Of a stretch of DNA of 64,000 bases, positions 21,707 to 32,334 are shown piece by piece. Made by a program: the position numbers and the translations under genes. Numbering within the stretch: position 1 is the stretch's first letter; each line of letters opens with the position of its first letter. The DNA is from Amphiura filiformis (lineage: Eukaryota; Echinodermata; Ophiuroidea; Amphilepidida; Amphiuridae), in the NCBI RefSeq assembly GCF_039555335.1, contig NC_092647.1, forward strand, positions 10,359,313 through 10,423,312, read 5' to 3'. The notes below the pieces were generated by a model. That model was not told where the DNA came from and ran no database searches. It was given only the letters and a program-made list of their open reading frames with translations.

Positions 21707-22911
21707 TGTGGCCTACTACTAGTATATAAAGTAAATCCGAACTGGTTTGCAGTTTGCTGAAGGTCGAATTCCGCAGGGACACCGCGCAAGTTATACAAAT
21801 TAGCTCCCGGCGATACACTGCAGATCACAGAACTGCGTGCATAGTTTACCACCACTCTGCCTAGCTATATAGTTATGTACAATACTGTATGAGTTTCTTA
21901 TGAGTGCATGTCCATCTTAATAATAAGTCAGTTCGTACTTTTCATAAACTACTTTTTGAATCATAACTTTCGTGACCGAGGATATCTTGCAACTACGTGA
22001 CGCTCGTCTGGCAAATTCTTAATGAATAAATTCGCTTCACGTAATGAGTAAGTCGTACTTAATTAGTCAGTTTTACCTCCGAGTAATGAAAAACTCTAAC
22101 ATGATCATGATTGGTCAATTTGGCTCCACGGAGCAAAAAGTCAGCTACGCGTAGCAGCTCCACGTTGTGGCGGTTGCGGCCTACCATATCAGTATCCCAT
22201 ATGATATTTCTATTGCAAGAAAATTTTATTTGTTGTCAGGTTTTATCTTAAATACACTAACTGGAAATTAAATACACTAATTAGTGAGGACCTGTATTTT
22301 GCTGTGGATATGTTTAACTGCAATTTGCGGGTAAAAATTTGAAATCCTGAGTAAAAATTTTAATCATATTCAACTCTTTGAGAAAAAATTTATATAAAAG
22401 AATGCATCCAGCTGCAATACAATGTACATTATTGACACACTATCACTCTCTTTATCTACAGCAATAATAGAATATCGATTTCAATCGAATTGAATACGAT
22501 GCTCAGTTTTGAGTTTGTAGTTGACTACTAAGCGACCTAACTCCTTTTCTTGCGTTCGGTGAAATAAGAGTCGCCCGTCGCTCACCAACGGAGTATTAAA
22601 TTTATATTTATCGAATAGGAAGTCGACACTGTGCCTTAATGATCAGTGATAATAGTCGGCTTTTACAGGGATGGCGCTCTCTCATTTCCATGAACTCCAT
22701 GCCGCCATTAGGCGAACGTTTACGGTATATAGACATGTCTGATGTGTAAGGATTACGCAGACTGGCGAGTTGATAACCAACACAAAACAAACAGATAAAG
22801 ATTCATAACCAGAAATTTGCAAAACATGTACCAAACAAGAAAAACAAAACAAATGCAGGCTTAAGATGGTAAAAACACCCGCGAAAACCACAGTCGTTTA
22901 TAAACAAAGTC

Positions 22912-23065
22912 AAATTTGCTGACGATACTGCTATGATTGCTTTAATTACAAATGATGATGATTCAGTCTACCATCAACAGCTTGATGATTTTGTAAAAAT
23001 ACTGTGATGCCAATTACCTGGCATTAAACGTTTCCAAAACTAAGGAAATTATTATTGATTTTAGG
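22912..23065 (+). pseudogene. Reverse transcriptase motif C fragment of a LINE
   Basis: The plus strand reads KFADDTAMIALI.., then, after a +1 shift near 23004, CDANYLALNVSKTKE and IIIDFR. FADDT followed ~40 residues later by LNVSKTKE..DFR is the motif C to D spacing of CR1/L2/Rex-type LINEs. It is ~150 bases long and plainly dead. Confidence 0.75.
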
Positions 23066-23104
23066 ACGTCAAGTACAAGTCCGCGTCGGTAATTTTTTTT
23101 GTTT

Positions 23105-24645
23105 TTTGGATAACCCAATACACATATCAGTCAGTATTGCTATCAGCAGTCGAACATTATATGAGTTGGAGTATAATTGCTATCAGCAGTAGATAACAAT
23201 TGGTGGTATATTGCTCAGCAGTAGATAGCAATCACTGTTTAATTGTTATATAGGCCCTTTATCAGGTGTAGGCATGTAATTCAATATTGCAGTCAGCAAT
23301 CAGTAGAACAAAGGCGTATGTGTATGCAGCAACAGCAGTTGAAATCAGACAGCGAATAGAGGTACCAATTTAAAATTTGCACATAAACACTGAATGTCTG
23401 TATATCGCACCAATAGCCTTCAAAGTATAAAAGGCATTCATTCAAACCGATCCCTATAAACGTAATCGAGTATCATACCCGCCCCCCCCAACACACTAAA
23501 CTAGCTTCGTATAGGCGGCACCGGTGGAATCATCGATCTTTTGGTTTGGTCCCTTATTGTACAGGTCGTTGATATCAATATTATTGAAGAGGTCAATACT
23601 CTTTTTCAGTAAGTAAATTGGGTTATCATATTAAACATTCATCAAAAATCGAAGCCGCTCTGTACCAGAGTTTTATGAATACGATATCATGTTATTTGAC
23701 ACTTACGATTGTGTTAAAGGGAACATTGATGTGCAAATATTATTTTTAAGTCAAATACCAAATTCAGTCAAGAGGTCTTCGTAAAAGCGCTCTGGTATTC
23801 AAAGCTATCACGAGAAAGTCTGTCGTGTTACCTGGCAATGCACGTTTGAAGCAAATATTCTCTATACCTGATTAGCAATGGGCTATCATTCCAGAAAAAT
23901 GTCCCCATCGAGGAATTTAGAAATTAATTCTGTTTTTTAAAGCTTTTTTTGTCTGGCATCCCAGACCTTTTATTCCACCAACTCTGAAATTATAATGAAA
24001 ACATAAAGGAATTCCAGTTTATTATCAAAATTCTTCCTTGGAATTCCGTGGGCTTTTTTTGCAACTGGGGGAGGATATTTTTTTTATGGAATAAGTAACC
24101 CAATATATATCAGTCAGTATAATACAAATTATTTATCAGTCAGTATAATACATGTATTACTATCAGCAGAAGCATTATGAGTTGGAGTAATGTATTGCTA
24201 TCAGCAGTAGATATCAATTGGTGTTGTATTGCTCAGCAGTAGATAGCAATCACTATTTATTGTTATCCCGGGATTGTTATATCAGGTGTAGGTAGGTAAT
24301 TGAATATTGCAGTCAGTAGAACAAAGGCGTATGTGTAAAATGATATCAGCAGTTGAAATCAGAAAGCGAATAGAAGTATACCAATTTTAAAATTTGCAGA
24401 TAAAAAACGAAACTGTGTACTCGCACCAACATGACCAATGATACTGTGCAGGCACTTGTAATTCAATACTTATTGCAACCATCAGTCAGTAAAACAAAGA
24501 CGTAAGTAAATGTTATCAGCAGTTGATATCAGTCAGCGAATAGAAGTGGCCAATTTTGAAATTTGCAGATAAAAAACGAAAGTCTACATATCGTACCAAC
24601 ATGACCAATGATATTAAAGTTCAATACTTAATTTGATTGGCCGTA
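23105..24645 (+). repeat. Three divergent ~330-bp repeat units
   Basis: Units at about 23105-23413, 24088-24420 and 24440-24645 share CAGCAGTAGATA, TATCAGGTGTAGG, ACAAAGGCGTATGTGTA and GCGAATAGA. The third is partial. 23414-24087 between them is not repeated and shows no gene. Confidence 0.75.
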
Positions 24646-24764
24646 AGTGTGACGAAAGTGACATGTCCAAACTAAATCGTTACCATTGACATTGTGGACT
24701 CTACTACATTATTTAGTAACAATTGCTGGTGACTGTGGATGAACTCCCATCAGTTTCTTACAAG

Positions 24765-25496
24765 TTAGTCAGAAAATTCGCCGCTAAAATCGGTAGACAT
24801 TCGCCTGGACCTTCGCATGACTTGATTAGATGGTTTATACTGAGAATCTTTCGCAACGTTAGGGGCTTTGTTTACACCGGTAATCTGACCAAAGACCTTG
24901 TTTGGAAGATCTTTGGTATCATGAAGAACTGACGATATATTATCCGACTGATTTTCAATTTCTGATTTCATCAGCTCCTCATCCATCTTATTTGTCAGGT
25001 TAAGGTATTGCATAAGTTCATTGGTACTTATCTCCTCCCCATCATCCGAATCTTTATCCAAAGACTGCAAGTAAGAAATAAACATCTTATCCAGGTAACT
25101 TCGTTGTATTATATATTTATCATAGTATAATTTTCGCTTCTTGGTGCTGAAATCTGTAATAAACAACTTCTCGAAGGGTTCTTGCAGTGCCCCAATCGCG
25201 GCTAAACTAGCAGCAAGGTAGGAAAGTGCTGGCGAAGCAAGTGCTCCAGCAACTATGCCTACTATCGTTGAAGTTATCATAGAAATAGCTATGAAGACCC
25301 TGAAACAACCTCTCATGTAATGGTCAATCTTACACCATTTCCGGAAAGACCTCTCGTTTTCCTTGAGGGCGACTTCTGTAGCCTTCCACCTGCTGTACAT
25401 ATGGGTGACCTTTGCTTGTTCGTTCCAATCTTGTACAAGAGTCCATGGATATTTGTTTGGCGTGTCATCGGCTTTCGTAGACATGTTACTGGTCAT
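24765..25496 (-). CDS. Two-span membrane protein resembling SLATT/DUF4231-type proteins
   Basis: Intronless frame of 243 residues from ATG 25496; a start further upstream would need a non-ATG codon. Residues ~20-65 are hydrophilic and helical (DWNEQAKVTHMYSRW, then KWCKIDHYMRG). Next come two hydrophobic segments, about residues 69-87 (from VFIAISMI) and 90-107 (from ALASPALSYLAASLAA). After these is a basic/aromatic stretch (TKKRKLYYDKYIIQ), then an acidic, low-complexity tail. A helix, two close membrane spans and a following helix is the layout of SLATT-type (2TM) domains, known mainly from bacterial conflict systems, where they are thought to form pores. I infer resemblance from layout only. 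The ORF is flanked by repeats; no splice signals or poly(A) site were identified. Confidence 0.6.
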   Translation of the reverse strand: MTSNMSTKADDTPNKYPWTLVQDWNEQAKVTHMYSRWKATEVALKENERSFRKWCKIDHYMRGCFRVFIAISMITSTIVGIVAGALASPALSYLAASLAAIGALQEPFEKLFITDFSTKKRKLYYDKYIIQRSYLDKMFISYLQSLDKDSDDGEEISTNELMQYLNLTNKMDEELMKSEIENQSDNISSVLHDTKDLPNKVFGQITGVNKAPNVAKDSQYKPSNQVMRRSRRMSTDFSGEFSD

Positions 25497-26318
25497 TGTT
25501 GGTGTCGGCGTAGCACTTTGCTGCGAAAATGCACTAGCTTTCAATCAGTTTTTAGCAGTTTATTGAGTCCTTTTTTGTCGTGCCGAATTGAGGCACATTT
25601 TCGTCCTCTATGATATTTCTCAGGAAGACAAGATATTTCTGTCAAACTTATCAAACAAGCGGGAGAAGACTAGTTATATGTTATTACAACGCATATGGTA
25701 TATTACTGCTTTATTGACTGTTGCATAGGCCTACAATTATAACACGGAAGTAGGAGACTGGGCGGCTGCGTAAATTGATCAATCAATTCAATAATATTGA
25801 AATTATTAATATTTGAACAATCGCTTTTATATCAGCGGTACTCTCCTACCGTCGCGACGGTGCGTTCACACATAATAATAAGTTATGGGTAGACGAGGTA
25901 TTGTTGGTCGAAGCAACCTAGAAATCGATTTTCATTATCTAGATCAATATATTATTGAAAATAAACACCTTGATGTTTTGCAAAAGTTCATTCTACAAAT
26001 CATATACTTTGCAAACTTGCTTAATTTATTGTTGTTAATGAGTTATGTACGTTTTACAAAAGTGTTGTTGTTTCAGCCCTCTTTACAACGTAACTCAAGA
26101 ACCGCAGTACCTATAAAAGTATATCTATGCTATTTTAATTCTTCTACACGCTCCTTATGAATTGAGCAATGCAGTTTCTGCCAAAGCTCATTACCATTCG
26201 TAAGATGCTGTGAACTACCAAATCACAACAGTTTAAAATAATTAATAACCTTAACAAAACAATACATAATCATGATAATAGGCCTACAAAAACAATCACG
26301 CAAATACAGTACTCTACG
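25497..26318. other. Upstream region of the 2TM gene
   Basis: Holds a perfect 14-base palindrome ACCGTCGCGACGGT (25849-25862), unusually CpG-rich for this window, ~350 bases upstream of the gene. A 91-codon frame at 25885-26160 has no recognisable domain. Confidence 0.35.
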
Positions 26319-26549
26319 GAGCCCCCGAAGTGACATGAAAGGAAAAAAAAAGCTATATCGGGGTCCGACTTCTTTTAGTCACTCGGGGTACGAGATATTA
26401 ACTCGGGGTCCGAGATAGTAATTCGGGGCCCTGAGATAGTAACTCGGTGCCCCGACTTAGTAACTCGGGGTCCGAGATAGTAACTCGGGCCCCGAGATAG
26501 TAACTCGGGGCCCCGAGATAGTTTTTTCTTTCTTTCATGTCGGGGGCTC
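26319..26549. mobile_element. MITE with an internal minisatellite
   Basis: GAGCCCCCGA..CATGAAAGGAAAAAA at left and TTTTTTCTTTCTTTCATGTC plus GGGGGCTC at right. Between them (26378-26520) are six or seven ~22-bp units of the type AACTCGGGGTCCGAGATAGT. Confidence 0.7.
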
Positions 26550-26699
26550 TCGGTATTATTTGCATAACAAAGTTTCAATGCCCCCTTGCTGCATTGGTAT
26601 AATTATGAGAGCACATTATAAATTAATTATTAATGTAACTATTTCCAAAACGTCAATAACCTTGTATAAGATGTATTAATATTCTGCTTACTTCAACAT

Positions 26700-27035
26700 A
26701 AAAAAAAGATTTGAGGCATTTTCTCAAAATATCAAAGGCTATCTCAAGAACCAATGAACCAATACTTGGTTTGTTTGTTTTTGAAACTTGTCTTTCGCAG
26801 TCGACACCCGCGTGGAGAGTGTTAATAATAAATAAAAACTTGAAATAAACATTTGGGAAGTAGATAAAATTGCTATCAAATGTGGGTGTACTTCTTTTTT
26901 TATCAAATGTGGGTATACTTGTTTTTTTAAAACCACCATGTAGCCTATAATAACCATAATACTATCAACATAGCAGAAATATTGCCCGGTTAAAATTGCT
27001 CCCGGAAAGTGTTCAATTCGATTTACGAAGTGCAT
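26700..27035. repeat. Interspersed repeat R5
   Basis: TTTTCTCAAAATATC and CTCAAGAACCAATGAACCAA match 39985-40060, and the complement is at 56770-56860. Confidence 0.55.
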
Positions 27036-27059
27036 AATATAAATTTGGGCTATTCATAT

Positions 27060-27228
27060 ACCCTCCTTGGAAAACATGACCTTAATCTCTAACACAGGGG
27101 CCGGGCACAGGGGGTGACAATTTCAAATGTAGTCACCCATTCAGGAAACCTGGCCCATTTGATATTCACACTCCCTGTGTGGAAGATTAACATGATTAAG
27201 GTCATGTCTTCTATAGCGGAAGGTTCCA
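27060..27228. repeat. Short inverted-repeat element
   Basis: ACATGACCTTAATC (27074) and GATTAAGGTCATGT (27195) are inverted; the segment TTCACACTCCCTGTGTGGAAG recurs near 50075 and 51477. Confidence 0.5.
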
Positions 27229-27231
27229 TCC

Positions 27232-27420
27232 CGGCAAACACAAAAATGTTCTTAAAACGTTTATTCAAAATGTTTTCATAACATTTAAATGTCGGGTTAT
27301 ATAAAGATCATGAATACGTTTTTAAAGCGTTATTATCAAATAATTTAGGCAAACATTTGCTTGGAAAAATATTTTGTCAATAAATAACATTCTAAGTAGG
27401 GCTACAATGTTTGGATGTGT
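27232..27420. repeat. CCCGGCAAACACAAA-type repeat fragment
   Basis: Start CCCGGCAAACACAAAAATGT and AAATGTCGGGTTATATAAAG match 49325-49410. The right terminus is not present. Confidence 0.6.
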
Positions 27421-28244
27421 GCAGACTTTCTCATTTTTCTAACAATATTTTTTTTATGATCTTATTTTTTTATATTATTTGTTTTATTTCCCTCCGCAAA
27501 GAAAACCATATTCTTCAGGGTCACAGTGATAGTTCATCAATAACTGATGGATCAATGTAATCTTAGACATGTTACAAGAATGGACAAATGTCTCCTCCCC
27601 CATGCATGGATCAATTTAATCGGAGACAGATTTAAAGCCATAATGTGTGATTTGCTTCACGGCGACGCCCTCAATTTTACTCGGATTTCTACTTTTTGCA
27701 TAATTATAATGCCCAGTGGTGTACTAAAATACAACGTAAAAGACTAAGTCTGAATTTCGTTTCCTATCCTGTAGGGCAATTGGTGAAACGATTTATTTAT
27801 TTATTTATTCATTTTATTCATATTTATCCAGGGTAGCCCAATTCAGCCGATAGCTGGTCTTACATGGGGCCCTGAATACATTCAACATGCAATTTATATA
27901 AAACATACAACTATTAGATACAAAATTAAAATACAGAAATATATACAATTTTCAAAGTAGAATAGAAATACATCATTAACAAGTACATGCTCAATTTTTT
28001 TAAGACTTGAATCTTTGCTTGAAAGTCTGCACATTTATAGAACTTCTTACATCATTACTCAGTTTATTCCAAACCTCAACCCCACTGTATGAAAAAGATG
28101 ATTTAAAGTACCTACATTCATATACATATGTATAAATGTTTTTCCTGTGTGTGTCATTTCGTGCAACTTCTTTCGAACTTTGTGATAATTTTATTTATTG
28201 CAGTAGCGATATTTGTGTGTGGCCTCTCTCCCATATGTATCATT

Positions 28245-29839
28245 TCAAGTTCTCTCTCGATTGAGAGACTGATTTGTTGCGGCGCCTACATTTATGCCCA
28301 GAGTTTTTTTTTTTTCTCCCGTGTGTGTCATTTCATGCAATATCTGTTTACATTTTGTGATGAAAGATTGATTGCAGTAGCTACATTTATTAGGCTTCTC
28401 TCCCGTGTGTGTCATTTCATGTAACTTCTTCTCACGTTTTGTTATGAAAGATTTATTACAGTATTCACACGTGTGAGGCTTCTCTCCTGTATGGTTCATT
28501 TCATGTCTCTTCTTGTCAGGCAGTCGACTAAATGATTTATTGCAGTAGCTGCATTTGTAAAACTTCTCTCCTGTATGTAACATTTCATGTATCCTCTTTT
28601 GGCTCAACCCGCTCAATGATTTATTGCAGTAGCTACATTTAAAAGGTTTTGCTCCGGTGTGTGTCATTTCATGCGTTGTCTTCTTACGTTTTGTGATGAA
28701 ATATTGATTGCAGTAGCTACATTTGCGAGGCTTCTCTCCTGTGTGTGTGTCATTTCATGTAACTTCTTCTCACGTTTTGTGATGAAAGATTTATTGCAGT
28801 AGTCACATGTGTGAGGCCTTTCTTCTCTATGGTCCATTTCATGTCTTTTCTTGCCATCCAGGTGAGTAAATGATTTATTGCAGTAACTACATTTGTGAGG
28901 TTTTGCTCCGGTGTGTGTCGTTTCATGTGATGTCTTCTTACGTTTTGTGATGAAAGATTTATTGCAGTAACTACATTTGTGAGGTTTCTCTCCTGTATGT
29001 GTCATTTCATGTTCTTTCTTGCTGCCTAACTGCCTAAATGATTTGTTGCAATACCTACATTTATGAGGTTTTTCTCCCGTGTGTGTCATTTCGTGCAAAG
29101 TCTGTTCACGTTTTGTGATGAAAGAATGATTGCAGTAGCTACATTTATGAGGTTTTTCTCCTGTGTGTGTCATTTCGTGCAAAGTCTGTCCACGTTTTGT
29201 GATGAAAGATTGAGTGCAGTAGCTACATTTGTGAGGCTTCTCTCCTGTATGTGTCATTTCATGTCTTTTCTTGGTGCCCAACTGCCTGAATGACTTGTTG
29301 CAATACCTACATTTATGAGGTTTTTCACCCGTGTGTATCATTTCATGCAAAGTCTGGTTACCTTTTGTGATGAAAGATTTATTACAGTGATACATTTATG
29401 AGGTTTGTCTCCTCTATGTATCAGTTCATGTTGTTTCTTGTTACATAATGAACTAAATGATTTATTGCAGTAGCTACATTTGTGAGGTTTTTCTCCCGTG
29501 TGTATCATTTCATGAAGCCTCTTGTAACACAATTCGCTAAATAACTTGTCGCAGTAGCTACATTTATAAGGTCTGTCTTCTCTGTGATGCTCTTTTTTAT
29601 GTTGTTTAACAGCGCATGACGTAATAAATGTCATATTACATATTTCACATTTCTGTGCCACATTGTGCTGCTGCTTTGTCTCATTAACATTACTATATTA
29701 AAGAGACAGAACTAAAAGCTTTGTTAAGACAATATCTACATTTTAGTCTTTCTTCTGTGCGATAACGTTGCGATTCTGTCCTGTTGTTTCAAGTCCACTT
29801 TTACCACTCATTAGATCCGCTGTCTTTGGAGGTTTGAGT
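28245..29839 (-). pseudogene. Broken C2H2 zinc-finger gene (copy of 32896-34731)
   Basis: Minus strand; about 16 recognisable fingers of the form CSYCNKSF...H..THTGEKPHK in three frames. The first frame (29661-29338) is lost near 29386-29392, where one base is missing compared with the neighbouring fingers. The second (29395-28664) is lost at a GT run (28740-28750) that is two bases longer than in the sister fingers. The third ends at 28245 with an unrelated tail. 29662-29839 still resembles the linker region of the intact gene but contains stops, and a transposon (29840-30698) cuts off the 5' part. So three independent lesions. Fingers of this type bind DNA in the nucleus; this copy cannot make a full protein. 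Confidence 0.85.
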
Positions 29840-30698
29840 CAGGGGTGCAAATTGTGATTTCTTCCTCAGGAGCAAGGTTTTAGGCTCAAGATTTCCTCAC
29901 TAATACCATGCATAAAATAGCTTTATTCTGCACTTCAAAAGATGAGAATAGCGTGTATTTTCGCGCTTCCGAAAAAGGTTTTATGAGGAAATGTGCGCGC
30001 GTAGCGCGAAAAAATTTGGTATTGTACACTATTTTGGGGTCAATTTTGGTGGGACAGAGGCTCCTTTTCCCTTTTATTTTCCTTTACCCCCCTTTCATCT
30101 TTCATTTTTTGTCAGAGGGAGCATAACTTGTTCAGTTCTTTATGGTTCTTCATTTTAAATTTCCCAAAAATTGTCATGCCTTTTGTTCCCATAAATTCCT
30201 CATTGCTGCCTCTATATTTATTTCCTCAGATATGATTGCCGCCTCTCAGTAAATTTCCTCAGATATGTGCCCTGTTTCCACCTGCCTTCATCCAACTTCT
30301 TTTTTTCTGTTAAATTTCATTGAATACCTCCTATGGTGATGAATAATAAATTTCCTCATATCCCATTTCCATATTCTAACACTAACACATTCCTCTTTTT
30401 TGCTCTAATTTCTTGAACAATAATGTGAATTCCTCTAAGTTTTGCACAACCAGTGTCTTTAAATATTTCCTCTCTTCCATTCAGTAGCTTCACTGCCTCA
30501 CAGCCCTCCCCTATTATTCTGTACCTCACTCCTCTTCCTTTTTTCCTCTTCCCCCTTCCTTTTGTCTCCCCTTTTCTTTTCTTCTCTCTCCCTCCTTTTT
30601 CCTCTTTTTCGTTTTTCTTCCCATGGCATTATTTCCTCAATTTTGACTCTCATTTCCTAGGAGCGGTGCTCCCTGCTCCCACACAATTTGCATCCCTG
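29840..30698. mobile_element. hAT-style element inserted in the zinc-finger pseudogene
   Basis: Ends CAGGGGTGCAAATTGTG and CACAATTTGCATCCCTG are complementary with one mismatch over 17 bases. It interrupts the sequence that is continuous in the intact gene at 34410. I could not see a matching 8-bp duplication, perhaps because of divergence. Much of the inside is T/C-rich; no transposase. Confidence 0.65.
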
Positions 30699-30869
30699 GG
30701 CTCTGTACTTCTCTTTATTATGCTTCAAACAGTTAAATATTGGTGGTTTCAGACTCATTGTTGTTTTAATTTTTCTGAAAAACTTGAATAACTAAGTGTA
30801 TAAAAATCCAATATGGCCGCAGTTACCATGGCAACGGTGGATTCGGCGACGAAAAATAGCCAGAGTATG

Positions 30870-30957
30870 CACAATTGGCAAGTGGATTACGGAGAAGTCT
30901 AACATGATCTTGAAGCAAATCCCACTGTTGTTTTAGTCTTAACATGACTGGAGTAAC
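30870..30957 (-). pseudogene. Remnant of the zinc-finger gene's N-terminal exon start
   Basis: Minus strand after a TTTTTTCAG acceptor (exon base 30957): VTPVMLRLKQQWDLLQDHV matches VTPIMVRPKQQWDLLPDHV at the start of the intact exon (34731), then diverges. It is the detached 5' end of the pseudogene at 28245-29839. Confidence 0.75.
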
Positions 30958-31104
30958 CTGAAAAAATAAAATGGAGAAAAAAATTGCTATAATAATAGTG
31001 TCATTCCAGCCCATAGCTCTAGTATAGAGCCTCTGCCACTGCCCAATAGCACAAGTAATTATGAGGTCTGACTATACCATGTTCAAGCAATCTGAGTTCT
31101 GACT

Positions 31105-31204
31105 CGGAGCTAAAGCGCCTCGATGTCGGCGCTCCGTGCCTCTTTACACATCGGCGCTAAAGCGCCTCGATGTCGGCCTTTACACCTCGGCGCTAAAGCG
31201 CCTC
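31105..31204 (+). repeat. GGCGCTAAAGCGCC minisatellite
   Basis: Three to four units of CGGCGCTAAAGCGCCTCGAT with the inverted core GGCGCT/AGCGCC. Confidence 0.75.
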
Positions 31205-31794
31205 TACTGTTGGAAATCCCGATCCGAGGGACCTGACCAAGTTCTATCAGGGAACCTCTATTATTATCGGGAATTGCCTGTCATACATGATCGCACACAA
31301 GGTCGTAGGTCGTTGGTGGGACCTCATCTGCCCAGAACATATTGACCCAGGTCAGCATACCGTCATATCCTTCCCGACATACTTAGTAGCCAAGTCCGTA
31401 GAAGAGTGGATCCACACACTATGTACACAAATACACATTTAGCCACATTTTATTATACGATTAATACGAAATTATTAAACATTACACAATATTCTCTAGC
31501 AAATCGGTTATACGGCGGAACTGGTAGGCATATTATAAATTCGGGATATTAAATATCTTCCTGACCAGCCAGATCTGCGCATGGTCAAAGACGAGGATAG
31601 ACGAGTATCAGACCGACGCAAACTGGCTTAGTCTCCACATCAGCCAGTTTGGTTCCGCCCTCCACAGGGAGCGTAACCTGTGTAGGAGACTCGGTCGGAC
31701 CTGGTGGGACCTCATCTCTCCCCATCGATTGAAAAATTGTGATCTATAATCCCCGACATTGCCCTTATGAACTGACATCCACCTGGTTCTATCC
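31205..31794. other. No gene recognised
   Basis: GGTGGGACCTCATCTSYCC occurs twice (31315 and 31700), suggesting a decayed repeat. Stops in all frames. Confidence 0.3.
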
Positions 31795-32200
31795 AGCCCA
31801 TTCAGCATGTTCAGCAATCCTTCTTAGATTTTGCTCATAAGTCAATCAAAGATCTAGATGTTCCAATTTCACTCCATTGCGGAGTACAGTGGTTGCGGAG
31901 TTATGAGTTTCAAAGTTCGGAGCAAATCTAGGTATTCTGAAGAGTTAGCCGGGGTGTTTCACAGTGGTCATTAATTAATTGTGGAGAGTTTCATATGAAG
32001 GTAGATTGAACATTCGTAGAATGGCACCGAATCCAATTCACCAAGTCAGGGGTGGTGGTGGTGGCAGCGGTGCATGTAGCATCCTGGGGTGACAGCGAGT
32101 GGTGTACTCGTGTACAAACGTTATGGGTAGTTTGTATTTTAAGTACACATAATTGTAAAGCTGTTCAATATGTAATTTAAATTTGTCCTTATTATGACTT
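31795..32200. repeat. Upstream part of the zinc-finger duplication, unit 1
   Basis: Nearly identical to 34785-35190 (for example TCACTCCATTGCGGAGTACA and GGTGCATGTAGCATCCTGGG). It shows that the zinc-finger locus was duplicated together with its upstream DNA. Confidence 0.85.
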
Positions 32201-32334
32201 TATGTCGAACTTTACTCTGTTGACCTACAAAGACAACAAATTTGGCCGATTCCATTTAGGTGCAAGCTGGGACATGTGTAAACATTACGAATGTGCAAAA
32301 AAATCAGGTTTGAAAAAAATTAACCAATTTTATA

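Larger units (their letters stand above)
19717..22189. mobile_element. Nested element with GGCCGYAACCGCCACAACGTG termini
   Basis: The left end (GGCCGTAACCGCCACAACGT at 19725) and the complementary right end (22161-22181) match closely, and the inversion extends outward to ATATGG/CCATAT. Internally rich in CTACGCGTAGC and CGTGGAGCTG motifs in both orientations (19785, 20690, 20745, 22145). No coding domain recognised. Confidence 0.65.
19521..22633. mobile_element. 3.1-kb insertion with 5-bp target duplication and CACA..TGTG ends
   Basis: Element B has a single CCTTA here (..ACCCTTAATGATCAG); element A has CCTTA at 19516-19520 and again at 22634-22638 with 3113 bases between them. Termini are CACACCGTCAACATCC and, read inward from the right, CACAGTGTCGACTTCC (12 of 16 identical). 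A 5-bp duplication with CAC-type ends recalls Transib/RAG-like transposons, and the right heptamer CACAGTG equals the RSS heptamer. No transposase is visible and no nonamer is evident; the class is inference. It carries further nested elements. Confidence 0.7.
16998..22725. mobile_element. Composite element A (TA-flanked, CCGTAAACGTTCGCC termini)
   Basis: Terminal inverted repeats CCGTAAACGTTCGCCTAATG and complement, flanked by TA on both sides (16996-16997, 22726-22727). Its sister is element B at 42174-44430. Shared content: a left tRNA-like module, a reversed box-B repeat, a MITE (18752-19032), a right tRNA-like module, and subterminal GAGAGCGCCAT motifs. Specific to A: a 253-bp MITE (17609-17861) and a 3.1-kb insertion (19521-22633). 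No transposase frame; TA target and TIR style suggest mobilisation by a Tc1/mariner-related enzyme, which is inference. Confidence 0.85.

Noticed and set aside
25574-25595. GTCGTGCCGAATT resembling a cDNA-library adaptor
   Set aside because: Only about 12 bases match and nothing else suggests vector; most likely coincidence.
29063-29293. Plus-strand frames across the zinc-finger array
   Set aside because: Antisense shadows of the finger repeats.
30453-30791. 112-codon frame rich in P, S and F
   Set aside because: Lies mostly in the T/C-rich part of the hAT-like insertion (29840-30698).
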